Source of the DNA: an uncultured SAR86 cluster bacterium
Lineage (GTDB): Bacteria > Pseudomonadota > Gammaproteobacteria > Magnimaribacterales > D2472
DNA length: 64,000 nt
Assembly (NCBI GenBank): GCA_905181595.1
Contig: CAJIYI010000001.1
Span: 773,938 to 837,937 of the forward strand
Direction: 5' to 3'
The notes beneath the pieces are model-generated. The model was not told the origin of the DNA. It did no database searches and was given only the letters and a program-made list of their open reading frames with translations. Made by a program: the position numbers and the translations under genes. Below, piece after piece: positions 56,853 to 64,000 of the stretch; the first letter of the stretch is position 1; each line of letters opens with the position of its first letter.

Positions 56853-57869
56853 TTATCCTGATTTAGAATTTACTATTTCTATAATAGCTTGAACCCAAGC
56901 ATCTGAGAAATTTAATGACTCTACGTAATCAAGCTTTTGACCACCTGATTCTTCGAAAAGTTCTTTATATTCGTGGCCAATCTCAATGATTGTCTCAAGA
57001 CAATCTGCTGTAAATGCTGGCGAAAAGACCAATACTTTTTTTATCCCCTTAGCAGGATAGCTTTTCAAGACCTCATCAGAAAATGGTTCCAGCCAATTAT
57101 TGGTTAACCTGGATTGAAAAGATACCTCATATTTATCCTGCGGAATATTCAAACGATCTGCGATAAGCTTTGAGGTCTCATAGACAGTTGCTTTGTAACA
57201 GTAGTGATTATCATCATTGATTTCATGTTCACAATTTTTTCCATCGCACTGCATGTCTTTGTAGACTTTATTAACTTGTGATTTTGGCAATCCATGATAA
57301 CTAAATAGGATCTTGTCATACTGCTCAATATCATAGTTTTGGGCAGTTTTAATCCAGGCTTCTATGAAGGCTGGATGATCATAATACTGAGAGATAAAAT
57401 TAAAATTAGGTATCACCCATTCCCTTGATAATTGTTTTGTGACCTCGGCATAAACACTACCAGATGTTGCAGATGCATAATGTGGAAAAAGTGGAAAAAC
57501 AATAAGATCAGTTGGATTTGTTTTTTGAATATCAGCCAGAGTGTTTTTAATGCTTGGTGTTTGATACCTCATGGCATAAAAAACATTAAATTTTTCCTGA
57601 GCTTCATTCAGCTTACTTGTTAATTCACGAGTATTTTTTAATAAGGGTGACTCTCCACCCGAAAGATCCCAGAGTTGTTTATAAATTTTTCCTGAGCTGA
57701 ACGATCTCAAAGGGCAAATGATTAAGGTAACAAGAATAAATCTAAAAAAAGCAGGAATATCAATAACCCTTCCATCCATTAAGAATTCTCTAAGGTATTT
57801 AAAAACATTAAAGTAGGATGGCGAATCTGGGGTTCCTAAATTAACTATTAATAGCGCTGGTTTGTTCAT
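56853..57869 (-). CDS. hemH: Ferrochelatase
   Basis: A 338-residue enzyme inserting Fe2+ into protoporphyrin IX. It starts LLIVNLGTPDSPSYFNVFKY, has the active-site histidine in FSYHGLPKSQ, and the conserved glutamate in PAFTADCLETIIEIG. A Cys-rich stretch (QCDGKNCEHE) follows the active site. The start lies inside the end of the MFS gene (29 bp overlap). Confidence 0.93.
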   Translation of the reverse strand: MNKPALLIVNLGTPDSPSYFNVFKYLREFLMDGRVIDIPAFFRFILVTLIICPLRSFSSGKIYKQLWDLSGGESPLLKNTRELTSKLNEAQEKFNVFYAMRYQTPSIKNTLADIQKTNPTDLIVFPLFPHYASATSGSVYAEVTKQLSREWVIPNFNFISQYYDHPAFIEAWIKTAQNYDIEQYDKILFSYHGLPKSQVNKVYKDMQCDGKNCEHEINDDNHYCYKATVYETSKLIADRLNIPQDKYEVSFQSRLTNNWLEPFSDEVLKSYPAKGIKKVLVFSPAFTADCLETIIEIGHEYKELFEESGGQKLDYVESLNFSDAWVQAIIEIVNSKSG

Positions 57870-59043
57870 GATCTCGTAGTATGGGATGACCTATTATAAA
57901 ACATAAGGCGGCAAAGCAAAGAAAAGCACTGAAAAAATATAAATACTCCGGCGCATACTGATAAATCGGCATTGCAACAAGAGGAGTAAGAATATGACCA
58001 ATTGGCATTACAGAGCCAAGATATCCAGCTGCAACACCCTGATCATCAGGTGTTTGAGCTAATGATAAGGCCGATGCATTGGCTGGTCTGACCATTCCAG
58101 AACCCAATCCATTAATCATCATTGCAAGATAAAATAAAGCGATTGATGTTGATAATGCTGCTTGAATATATGATATGCATAGTAAAAAAGCACCATATAT
58201 CAATAATTTATCATTAGATATTGGTTTAAGGTCTGTGAAAATATACTGACTAACAACTGTTGAGATTGATAGGAATACAAAAGTTAAACTTATTACCAAA
58301 GGAAGATCCTTCTCTCCCGAGAAAACATCAGTTATATAAAAACCAATGGACTGCAATAGCGATGCTTGGCAAAGTGAAAATAATCCAGCCAAAAGAAGAA
58401 ATGGCCATACAGATGAGTCTTTATAAGAAAGCTTAGATATTATTTTTTCGGAGGTCTTTTGATTAATTTTTTTTGGAAAAGTAACCAGAATTCCTATGGC
58501 TGCTATACCTCCACAAAGTGCAAAAACATAAAAAGGGAGGGTTTTGGAGTATAAGAATAAAAAACCGCCAATCATTGGCCCCATGATAGTTCCTATCAGA
58601 AAGCTTGATTCAAGCCTTGCAAATTTCTTTGTGCGCTTGGATCTGTCGGTAATATCTGCCATATAAGCAAATGCTGCTGGTCTTGTGGCAGATCCAATCA
58701 ATCCATTGATGAGCCTTCCCAATACCAGCAACGGGAGCAAGTAGGCAAGATCTAAAACATTTTTTTCAACAAGAAATAATGGAGTAATTAAAGCAATGAT
58801 TGAGACCGAATAACCTATAAGACCAATAACAGCTATGTTTCTTCTTCCGTACTTATCAGAGGCCCTGCCCCACGAAGCACTTGTTGCCGCCCATGCTATT
58901 GCAGAGATAGAGAAAATCGTTGAGGTTTCAATTACAGATAGGCCGAGATCTCTGGCCAAGGGTGGAACTAATACAAATGCAAATGATTGACCCAAACCAA
59001 CTGCAAATAACCCAAATTTTAACCAAGCTGTGGGATTAGACAA
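57841..59043 (-). CDS. MFS transporter (drug-efflux type)
   Basis: A 12-helix major facilitator of about 400 residues. The A-like motif GRASDKYGRRN follows helix 2, and LGRLINGLIGSATRPAAFAYMAD is typical of the DHA1 subgroup. I propose the TTG at 59043, which overlaps the trpS stop by 8 bp; the longer frame to 59133 would overlap trpS by 98 bp and adds a non-family leader. Substrate unknown. Confidence 0.8.
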   Translation of the reverse strand: MSNPTAWLKFGLFAVGLGQSFAFVLVPPLARDLGLSVIETSTIFSISAIAWAATSASWGRASDKYGRRNIAVIGLIGYSVSIIALITPLFLVEKNVLDLAYLLPLLVLGRLINGLIGSATRPAAFAYMADITDRSKRTKKFARLESSFLIGTIMGPMIGGFLFLYSKTLPFYVFALCGGIAAIGILVTFPKKINQKTSEKIISKLSYKDSSVWPFLLLAGLFSLCQASLLQSIGFYITDVFSGEKDLPLVISLTFVFLSISTVVSQYIFTDLKPISNDKLLIYGAFLLCISYIQAALSTSIALFYLAMMINGLGSGMVRPANASALSLAQTPDDQGVAAGYLGSVMPIGHILTPLVAMPIYQYAPEYLYFFSAFLCFAALCFIIGHPILRDHEQTSAINS

Positions 59044-60034
59044 TTTTTGAAATGCCCACCAGATCTCTGAGCTTTTCGATAAGCTCTTGGGCCTGAGGCC
59101 TGACTTTACGAGCTCCATCAGCAAATAGATCATTCAAAAGATCTGGTTGCGCATTTAGTTCAAAGTATTTCTCTCTGATTGGTATGATTTCACTATTAAT
59201 AACTGTAAATAGTTCTTTTTTGGCATCTCCCCAACTTATTCCATCTGAATAAGCCTGTTTAAATGATGCAATTTGCTCTGCATTGCCAAAAAGTGAATAG
59301 AGTTCATACAAATTACAATTATTACAATCTTTTGGCTCTCCGGGCTCTAATGAGTTAGTTACAATTTTTGAAACAGCCTTCTGAAGATCTTTTTCGGAGC
59401 AGAGGAAGGGAATAATATTATTGTATGACTTGCTCATCTTTCTACCATCTATCCCTGGAACAGAAATTTCATTCTGAATAAGAGCCTCAGGAAGATTGAA
59501 GATCTTAGAATATGTATGATTAAATTTTCCTGCAATATCTCTGGCCATTTCCATGTGCTGAGCTTGATCGGGTCCGACAGGAACATGAGTTGCATTAAAG
59601 ATTAATATATCTGCCGCCATTAAGACAGGGTATGAAAATAAACCCATGCTAATTGCTTTATCATCATCTGCATTTGACGCTTCATTTTCAGCAACAACAG
59701 CCTTGTATGCATGAGCCCTATTCAGCAACCCCTTGGCTGCACTGCAACTTAAAATCCAAGTTAACTCATGGACTTCAGGGATATCAGATTGACGATAAAA
59801 GTTTGAATGCTCAGTGTCCAGGCCAGAAGAGAGCCATGCAAGCGCAATATCTTTAACACTAGCCTCAATCAAAGAAGCATCTGTCTGCTTTATAAGGGCG
59901 TGATAGTCAGCTAAAAAGAAAAAGGATTCGGTATCAGGTCCAGCTAATTTTAATGCAGGTTTTATAGCACCCAAATAATTTCCTATATGAGGAGTTCCAG
60001 TTGTCGTAATACCTGTTAAAATTCTTTTTTTCAT
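59036..60034 (-). CDS. trpS: Tryptophanyl-tRNA synthetase
   Basis: A 332-residue class I synthetase (E. coli 334). The HIGH motif is GTPHIGNYLGA, KMSKS is in DGRKMSKSYNN, and GPDQAQHMEMARDIA is conserved. A CNNCN stretch near residue 240 (KDCNNCNLYELYS) is notable. It is first in the long minus-strand run and divergent from the DUF349 gene. Confidence 0.95.
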   Translation of the reverse strand: MKKRILTGITTTGTPHIGNYLGAIKPALKLAGPDTESFFFLADYHALIKQTDASLIEASVKDIALAWLSSGLDTEHSNFYRQSDIPEVHELTWILSCSAAKGLLNRAHAYKAVVAENEASNADDDKAISMGLFSYPVLMAADILIFNATHVPVGPDQAQHMEMARDIAGKFNHTYSKIFNLPEALIQNEISVPGIDGRKMSKSYNNIIPFLCSEKDLQKAVSKIVTNSLEPGEPKDCNNCNLYELYSLFGNAEQIASFKQAYSDGISWGDAKKELFTVINSEIIPIREKYFELNAQPDLLNDLFADGARKVRPQAQELIEKLRDLVGISKIV

Positions 60035-60066
60035 TTATGTAATTATAAACTTCAAAAGAGACTATT

Positions 60067-61497
60067 GTGGAAACTCATAAAATTTTATTCGAATCGTTAG
60101 AAAAAGCAGAGCAGCATTTTGAAGCTGGCGAGATTCGCAACGGCCAAAAGATTGTCAATGAAGTCTCAAGATCTATTAGAGCTGAAGGCAAGGTATCAAA
60201 TAAATTGAGGCACAGATTTAATTTTATGTCTGCGCAATCAAGATACTTCAATGACATATCATCTTTTGCCACTAACCCAAAAAGAAATGAAATTATTAAA
60301 GAAATAGAAGCTTTAATTGCAGCGCCAATCGACAATCCAAAAAAACAGGCCAATGCAATCCATGGGCTTCAAACTAAATGGCAGCAACTTGATCAAACAT
60401 CAAAACCCGCTGGAAGAGAACAGTGGGAAACTTTTAAACAACTGACTGACAAAGCTTGGGAGCCATGCGCACAGTACTACGAGGAACTTAAGACAGTAAA
60501 AGTATCTAACGCAAAGGAAAGAGAGAAGATTATTGAAGGCATATTAAAGTACACAGAAGAAAAGTCATCTAGATGGCCAGGCTTAATCGAGCTAAGCAAA
60601 TATCTCAGTCAAACATTTCAGCTGTGGCAGACTTTTGCGCCTGTGATGGACGATGATTTTATTAAATTAAAATCAGCTTATCAAAATGCACGCAAACCAA
60701 TTAATGATCAGATTCGTGAGCAAGAGACTAAAAACCTTAAGTTAAAAGAAACTGTCATTGAGCAAGTTAAACTGATTAATGATGAAGATTCAAAGGTTTG
60801 CATTCAAAAGTATCAAAAATTAAAACGTGCCTACCAGGATATTGGCCCTGCTGGCAAAAAGAATGAGCCCAATCTATGGAAAATTCTAAATGAAAGTGCA
60901 GACAGGTTTTATGAAGCAGAAAAATCTATAGCAAACGATGAATTAAAAATTATAGAGTCTCTGGCTGCTGATATTGGAAAAGACGGATTTTCAATCTCAA
61001 AAACTAAAGACCAAATACGCGAATTATCAAAAACAAGAAAATCTCCTGAATTTTTAAAGCTTCAAAAATCTTTAAAGGCCTTCGAGGGACAGCAAGCTCA
61101 AGAAATCATATCTAAGAAAATTACTTCCTATCAAGATCTCCCAGCCTTGCTAGAATTAGACACAATAGAAAATACATCAATAGAGAAAGAAATTGTTAAA
61201 GCATTAATAAAGCCAACATACTCGGGTGATGTTGATAAAATAAAAGAAGCTGTGGTAATGATGGAGTTAATGGCTGGCGTTGACTGCCCTGCTGCTGATA
61301 AGGCCATTAAGCAAAAATTAACATTAGAAATGTTACAAAATAAATTTTCTCAAGGGCTAAACGAAAGCGAAAAGTTAAAAGGTTTATTGCTAGTGATTAT
61401 CAACAATTTAAAGGCGAAGAAATTAAGTGCGCCTGAATCAAAACTTTGGAAAAGAGCGCAAATTGCTCTAAACGATCTAGCTAAGCACCTTCCTTAG
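60067..61497 (+). CDS. DUF349 domain protein
   Basis: A 476-residue charged, helical protein starting at GTG 60067. It contains DUF349-type helical repeats (NAIHGLQTKWQQLDQ; FIKLKSAYQNARKPI; KIQKLKRAYQDIGPA-like segment). Gammaproteobacterial homologues I recall are nearly twice this length, so this may be a reduced form. Function is not established. Its end overlaps convergent MATE by 17 bp. Confidence 0.75.
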   Translation: METHKILFESLEKAEQHFEAGEIRNGQKIVNEVSRSIRAEGKVSNKLRHRFNFMSAQSRYFNDISSFATNPKRNEIIKEIEALIAAPIDNPKKQANAIHGLQTKWQQLDQTSKPAGREQWETFKQLTDKAWEPCAQYYEELKTVKVSNAKEREKIIEGILKYTEEKSSRWPGLIELSKYLSQTFQLWQTFAPVMDDDFIKLKSAYQNARKPINDQIREQETKNLKLKETVIEQVKLINDEDSKVCIQKYQKLKRAYQDIGPAGKKNEPNLWKILNESADRFYEAEKSIANDELKIIESLAADIGKDGFSISKTKDQIRELSKTRKSPEFLKLQKSLKAFEGQQAQEIISKKITSYQDLPALLELDTIENTSIEKEIVKALIKPTYSGDVDKIKEAVVMMELMAGVDCPAADKAIKQKLTLEMLQNKFSQGLNESEKLKGLLLVIINNLKAKKLSAPESKLWKRAQIALNDLAKHLP

Positions 61498-62842
61498 TCT
61501 TCATTACATTCATCCACTTATTTGATTTAAATCTTGCTACATACAAAAAGCCTTTCACAACATAGTCAGCCACCAAGGTAGAGAAAATTACCTCTATGCT
61601 GGCATCCAGCATATAAAAGATTAATGCCAAAGATACTCGAATAAACAGCAAGCAAGTAAGGGTAATTACTAGTGGTGTTTTGGTATCCCCTGCTCCTCGC
61701 AAAGCTCCTCCCAAAGAAAACTCAATAGCCATTAATGGTTGCATAGAACCTAAAAGCCAAATAAAAACCACTGAAAGACGAACTACTTCATCGTTATCGA
61801 TCATATAACGTGCAAGGGGTTCAGCAAAAAAGGCTATCAAAATACCAAAGAAAGTCATCGAAACAATTGAAAGTCTCATGGCCCCCCATCCTGCCCTTCT
61901 AGCCTGGTTAGGGTTGCCTGCCCCTAAATGCTGGCCAACCAAAGTAGCACCTGCAATTGAAAAACCAAAACCAATCACGAAGGCAAAAGACAGTATTTGA
62001 ACACCAATCCCATAAGCGGCATAAGCCTCTGTTCCATAAAGAGCGACAAGAATTAAAAAGGCTGTAATGCCTGCTTGGAAGATTACTTGTTCTAAAGCTG
62101 CTGGCAGCCCAACCTTAAAAATTTCTTTAACTCGAATTAGATCAAGATGAAGTATTGAAGAATATCTAACGGGCAACTGGTTGGTTCGCCAAAATACTAT
62201 TAACAAGAGCGCCCCTATAACAAACGATAGGCCATTACCTAGTGCTGCACCTCTAACCCCATATTCAGGAAATCCCATCCAACCATTAACAAAAACCAAC
62301 ATAAAAAAGATAGCAAAGATGTTCATGATTAAACCAATCACCAAGGGTGTTTTCACATCTCCAACAGCCCGAAGAGCTGTAATAAGTCCTAAACCACAAC
62401 CAAAGCCCACATAAAATGGAGAGATAGCTTTTAAGTATTCCGTTGATAAAATTAAAGCCTCCCCTTTAAGTCCAAAAAACCTAACCAGAGGCTCTGCAAA
62501 CTCCCAGATGACAAGACCAGTAATAAAAGCAATGAAAATAACTAACTGAACAGTTCGTGTAAAAAAAATACCAGCCTCTTCTTTATTTCTTGCTCCCCAG
62601 TTCCTTGCAATCAGTGCGGTGGAGCCAGCTAGAACCCCTGTAAGTACCGCTTGCAATATAAAGGTCACTCTTTGCCCTGTAACGGCGGCGGCTATTGCAT
62701 CGGGACCTAGGTTTCCAACAACTTTTATAGCTACTATAGAGCTAGTTGCATAAAAAAGATTCGTAATGATAGATGGCCAAGCAAGCGTCCAGACACCCAT
62801 AGATCCTGTTGGAATTTTACCTTCCTCGGTTAGGACCTCCAA
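61481..62842 (-). CDS. MATE family efflux transporter
   Basis: A 453-residue, 12-helix antiporter of the NorM/DinF type. Typical stretches are AAAVTGQRVTFILQAVLTG, FGCGLGLITALRAVGDVKTPL and GGALRGAGDTKTPLVIT. The frame opens with TTG at 62842, 2 bp after the DUF1145-like stop; an ATG at 62800 is an alternative. It lies downstream of a TetR regulator in one operon, suggesting regulated export of a small cationic or toxic compound. Confidence 0.9.
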   Translation of the reverse strand: MEVLTEEGKIPTGSMGVWTLAWPSIITNLFYATSSIVAIKVVGNLGPDAIAAAVTGQRVTFILQAVLTGVLAGSTALIARNWGARNKEEAGIFFTRTVQLVIFIAFITGLVIWEFAEPLVRFFGLKGEALILSTEYLKAISPFYVGFGCGLGLITALRAVGDVKTPLVIGLIMNIFAIFFMLVFVNGWMGFPEYGVRGAALGNGLSFVIGALLLIVFWRTNQLPVRYSSILHLDLIRVKEIFKVGLPAALEQVIFQAGITAFLILVALYGTEAYAAYGIGVQILSFAFVIGFGFSIAGATLVGQHLGAGNPNQARRAGWGAMRLSIVSMTFFGILIAFFAEPLARYMIDNDEVVRLSVVFIWLLGSMQPLMAIEFSLGGALRGAGDTKTPLVITLTCLLFIRVSLALIFYMLDASIEVIFSTLVADYVVKGFLYVARFKSNKWMNVMKTKEGA

Positions 62843-62844
62843 TT

Positions 62845-63090
62845 TTAAGAGTCTTTAATAGAGCCGAGATAAATCACACCAAATAACAGTGTCATAGAAA
62901 AAGCAACAAAAGCAGAATCATTAGATTTTAAGATTTTTTGCCTGTAAATAACACACTCTGCAACATGGGCTATGAGAAGTAAGTAAAAGATAACCGAGGC
63001 TATGTAAAACGATATTCCATTAAAGGGCTCTAACAGATTAACTATTCCAAAAGCCCATAAAATTAAAGTGATGATGTGTGCAGCTTTCAT
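62845..63090 (-). CDS. DUF1145-like small membrane protein
   Basis: An 81-residue protein with three hydrophobic segments and an internal LLIAHVAECVIYRQKIL, resembling the DUF1145 family. Its ATG overlaps the TetR stop (ATGA) and it runs 2 bp up to the MATE gene. Function unknown. Confidence 0.6.
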   Translation of the reverse strand: MKAAHIITLILWAFGIVNLLEPFNGISFYIASVIFYLLLIAHVAECVIYRQKILKSNDSAFVAFSMTLLFGVIYLGSIKDS

Positions 63091-63689
63091 TGTGTTTTAT
63101 TGTAATTTGTTGAGTACATTCTATCTATCATTAACTCTATAAAAGGCTGTATTTTTGAATATGATTCACTGTCTCTAATTGAATGCCACTCGTGCAAATA
63201 AAATAGAGACCCGAATAGAAAGTTGCGCTGCTCAGGGGCATCGCCTTGAATAATTGAGCCTTCCAACTGACCTTTCTTAAACCATTGAGTCCAAATCTTG
63301 TATTGCGATATCTCATTAGATTTAATGGCATCATATTTTGAAAAGTCTGACAGAGACTTGGGAAGTTTCATCAAAAGTGTTAGGCCATGAATGCTCATAG
63401 CGTGACTTGTATAGAGTTTAATTTTTTCATGATGATTGCATTCTTTTGCATCAATTTTTTTGATTAAGGAGTTTAATCTTTCTTGAAGCGAAAGAATCAC
63501 TTCAATAAATAAATCTCCTTTGCTACTAAAATAGTAGTAAATAGATTTATCAGTCAAATCAAGCGCATCTGTAATTTGCTCTAAACGAGTGTTCAATAAT
63601 CCATGTTCAGCAAAAATATTAAGAGCTGATTCAAGAATAGCTTCTTTTTTCTTTAATCTTTTGGGGGTATTTTTAATATTTAAATTCAT
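63087..63689 (-). CDS. TetR-family transcriptional regulator
   Basis: A repressor of about 200 residues. The N-terminal helix-turn-helix is in LEQITDALDLTDKSIYYYFSSKGDLF. I choose ATG 63689 (MNLNIKNTPKRLKKKEA), since the frame to 63797 overlaps the MFS gene. It leads an operon with the DUF1145-like and MATE genes and probably controls them. The ligand is unknown. Confidence 0.88.
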   Translation of the reverse strand: MNLNIKNTPKRLKKKEAILESALNIFAEHGLLNTRLEQITDALDLTDKSIYYYFSSKGDLFIEVILSLQERLNSLIKKIDAKECNHHEKIKLYTSHAMSIHGLTLLMKLPKSLSDFSKYDAIKSNEISQYKIWTQWFKKGQLEGSIIQGDAPEQRNFLFGSLFYLHEWHSIRDSESYSKIQPFIELMIDRMYSTNYNKTQ

Positions 63690-63723
63690 GATAAGTAAAT
63701 CATTATAGTTCCAAAAGTACTCT

Positions 63724-63999
63724 CTACCTATTTTCGAGCTCAGTGATAATCTCTTGATGCTTAAATCTATCAATTTTATACATTGAAAAGATTGCAAACG
63801 GAATAATCATTAGCATCGCAACAAGCGGCCCCTGAATCATTGCTAAATTAAAAATATGATCAGCGTTAGGGGTTACCTGAGAGCCTTGTGGAAATCCGAT
63901 GAACTCCAACGCCAGCCCAGCCATCAAGATTCCCAAGCCAGTATTTAATTTTCCAATTAATGAGCTAGAGGCATACATCAAGCCCTGCTGGCCAAGGTT
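63724..63999 (-). CDS. MFS_2/GPH-type transporter, C-terminal fragment (cut by window end)
   Basis: About 91 residues in an open frame reaching the window edge. GLMYASSSLIGKLNTGLGIL and the final two helices resemble the C-terminal part of glycoside-pentoside-hexuronide (MelB-like) symporters. The ATG at 63981 is internal. Substrate unknown. Confidence 0.6.
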   Translation of the reverse strand, partial: NLGQQGLMYASSSLIGKLNTGLGILMAGLALEFIGFPQGSQVTPNADHIFNLAMIQGPLVAMLMIIPFAIFSMYKIDRFKHQEIITELENR

Positions 64000-64000
64000 T

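Noticed and set aside
1-64000. CRISPR arrays, insertion sequences, prophage, tRNA or rRNA genes
   Set aside because: No regularly spaced repeats, transposase motifs, phage genes or cloverleaf/CCA-like structures were seen.

Overview
The window reads as a chromosome segment from an AT-rich, streamlined marine-type gammaproteobacterium, possibly SAR86-like. That placement is inferred from gene content and style: a complete Na+-translocating NADH:quinone reductase (NQR), an isocitrate lyase, several acyl-CoA dehydrogenases, Pseudomonas-like gene order, and almost no intergenic space. I saw no rRNA, tRNA, IS element, prophage or CRISPR array. Both ends cut genes (metG at the left, an MFS transporter at the right).

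Layout. 1-6.8 kb: end of metG, a ferredoxin-NADP reductase paired with a soluble RnfB-like ferredoxin, an amino-acid dehydrogenase, RNase T, then a metallo-hydrolase-like gene and a ferritin-like gene separated by a perfect 7-1-7 Fur box, followed by grxD and an unusual pdxJ. 6.8-12.3 kb: a steroid-type redox cassette (double NTF2-fold protein, SDR, 3-ketosteroid-dehydrogenase-like flavoprotein) divergent from an FMN monooxygenase and two membrane proteins. 12.3-21.1 kb: a conserved housekeeping block (infA, clpA, clpS, icd, mnmA, purB, aceA). 21-32 kb, minus strand: an acyl-CoA dehydrogenase pair, a long GAPDH-like protein, nqrABCDEF, apbE and the small nqrM. 32-38 kb: mfd, csiV-like, nfuA, a DUF2970 miniprotein, trmA and three very small ORFs. 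38.4-45.9 kb: a second acyl-CoA dehydrogenase pair, etfAB divergent from ETF-quinone oxidoreductase, and a DUF885 lipoprotein. 45.9-60 kb, minus strand: a tightly packed run from trpS to DUF1285 holding heme, lipoprotein-export and lipid A genes, including an in-frame MsbA-LpxK fusion. 60-64 kb: a DUF349 protein, then TetR, DUF1145-like and MATE genes and part of an MFS transporter.

How the genes work together. Acyl-CoA dehydrogenases pass electrons to EtfAB and ETF-QO and so to quinone. NQR also feeds quinone and builds a sodium gradient; ApbE and NqrM are its maturation factors. Isocitrate lyase and isocitrate dehydrogenase share the isocitrate branch point. The lolDC, exbBD, msbA-lpxK, Trm112-like, kdsB and murB genes together build the envelope.

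Most notable observations: the MsbA-LpxK fusion; four genes interrupted by five single-base frame breaks that all have the same sign (sequencing insertions, decay or, less likely, +1 recoding); the Fur-controlled divergent pair; the SnoaL-KSI fusion in a steroid-like cassette; two ACAD pairs resembling heteromeric steroid side-chain dehydrogenases; and a Bacteroidetes-like PdxJ. All family assignments come from reading motifs, without database searches.
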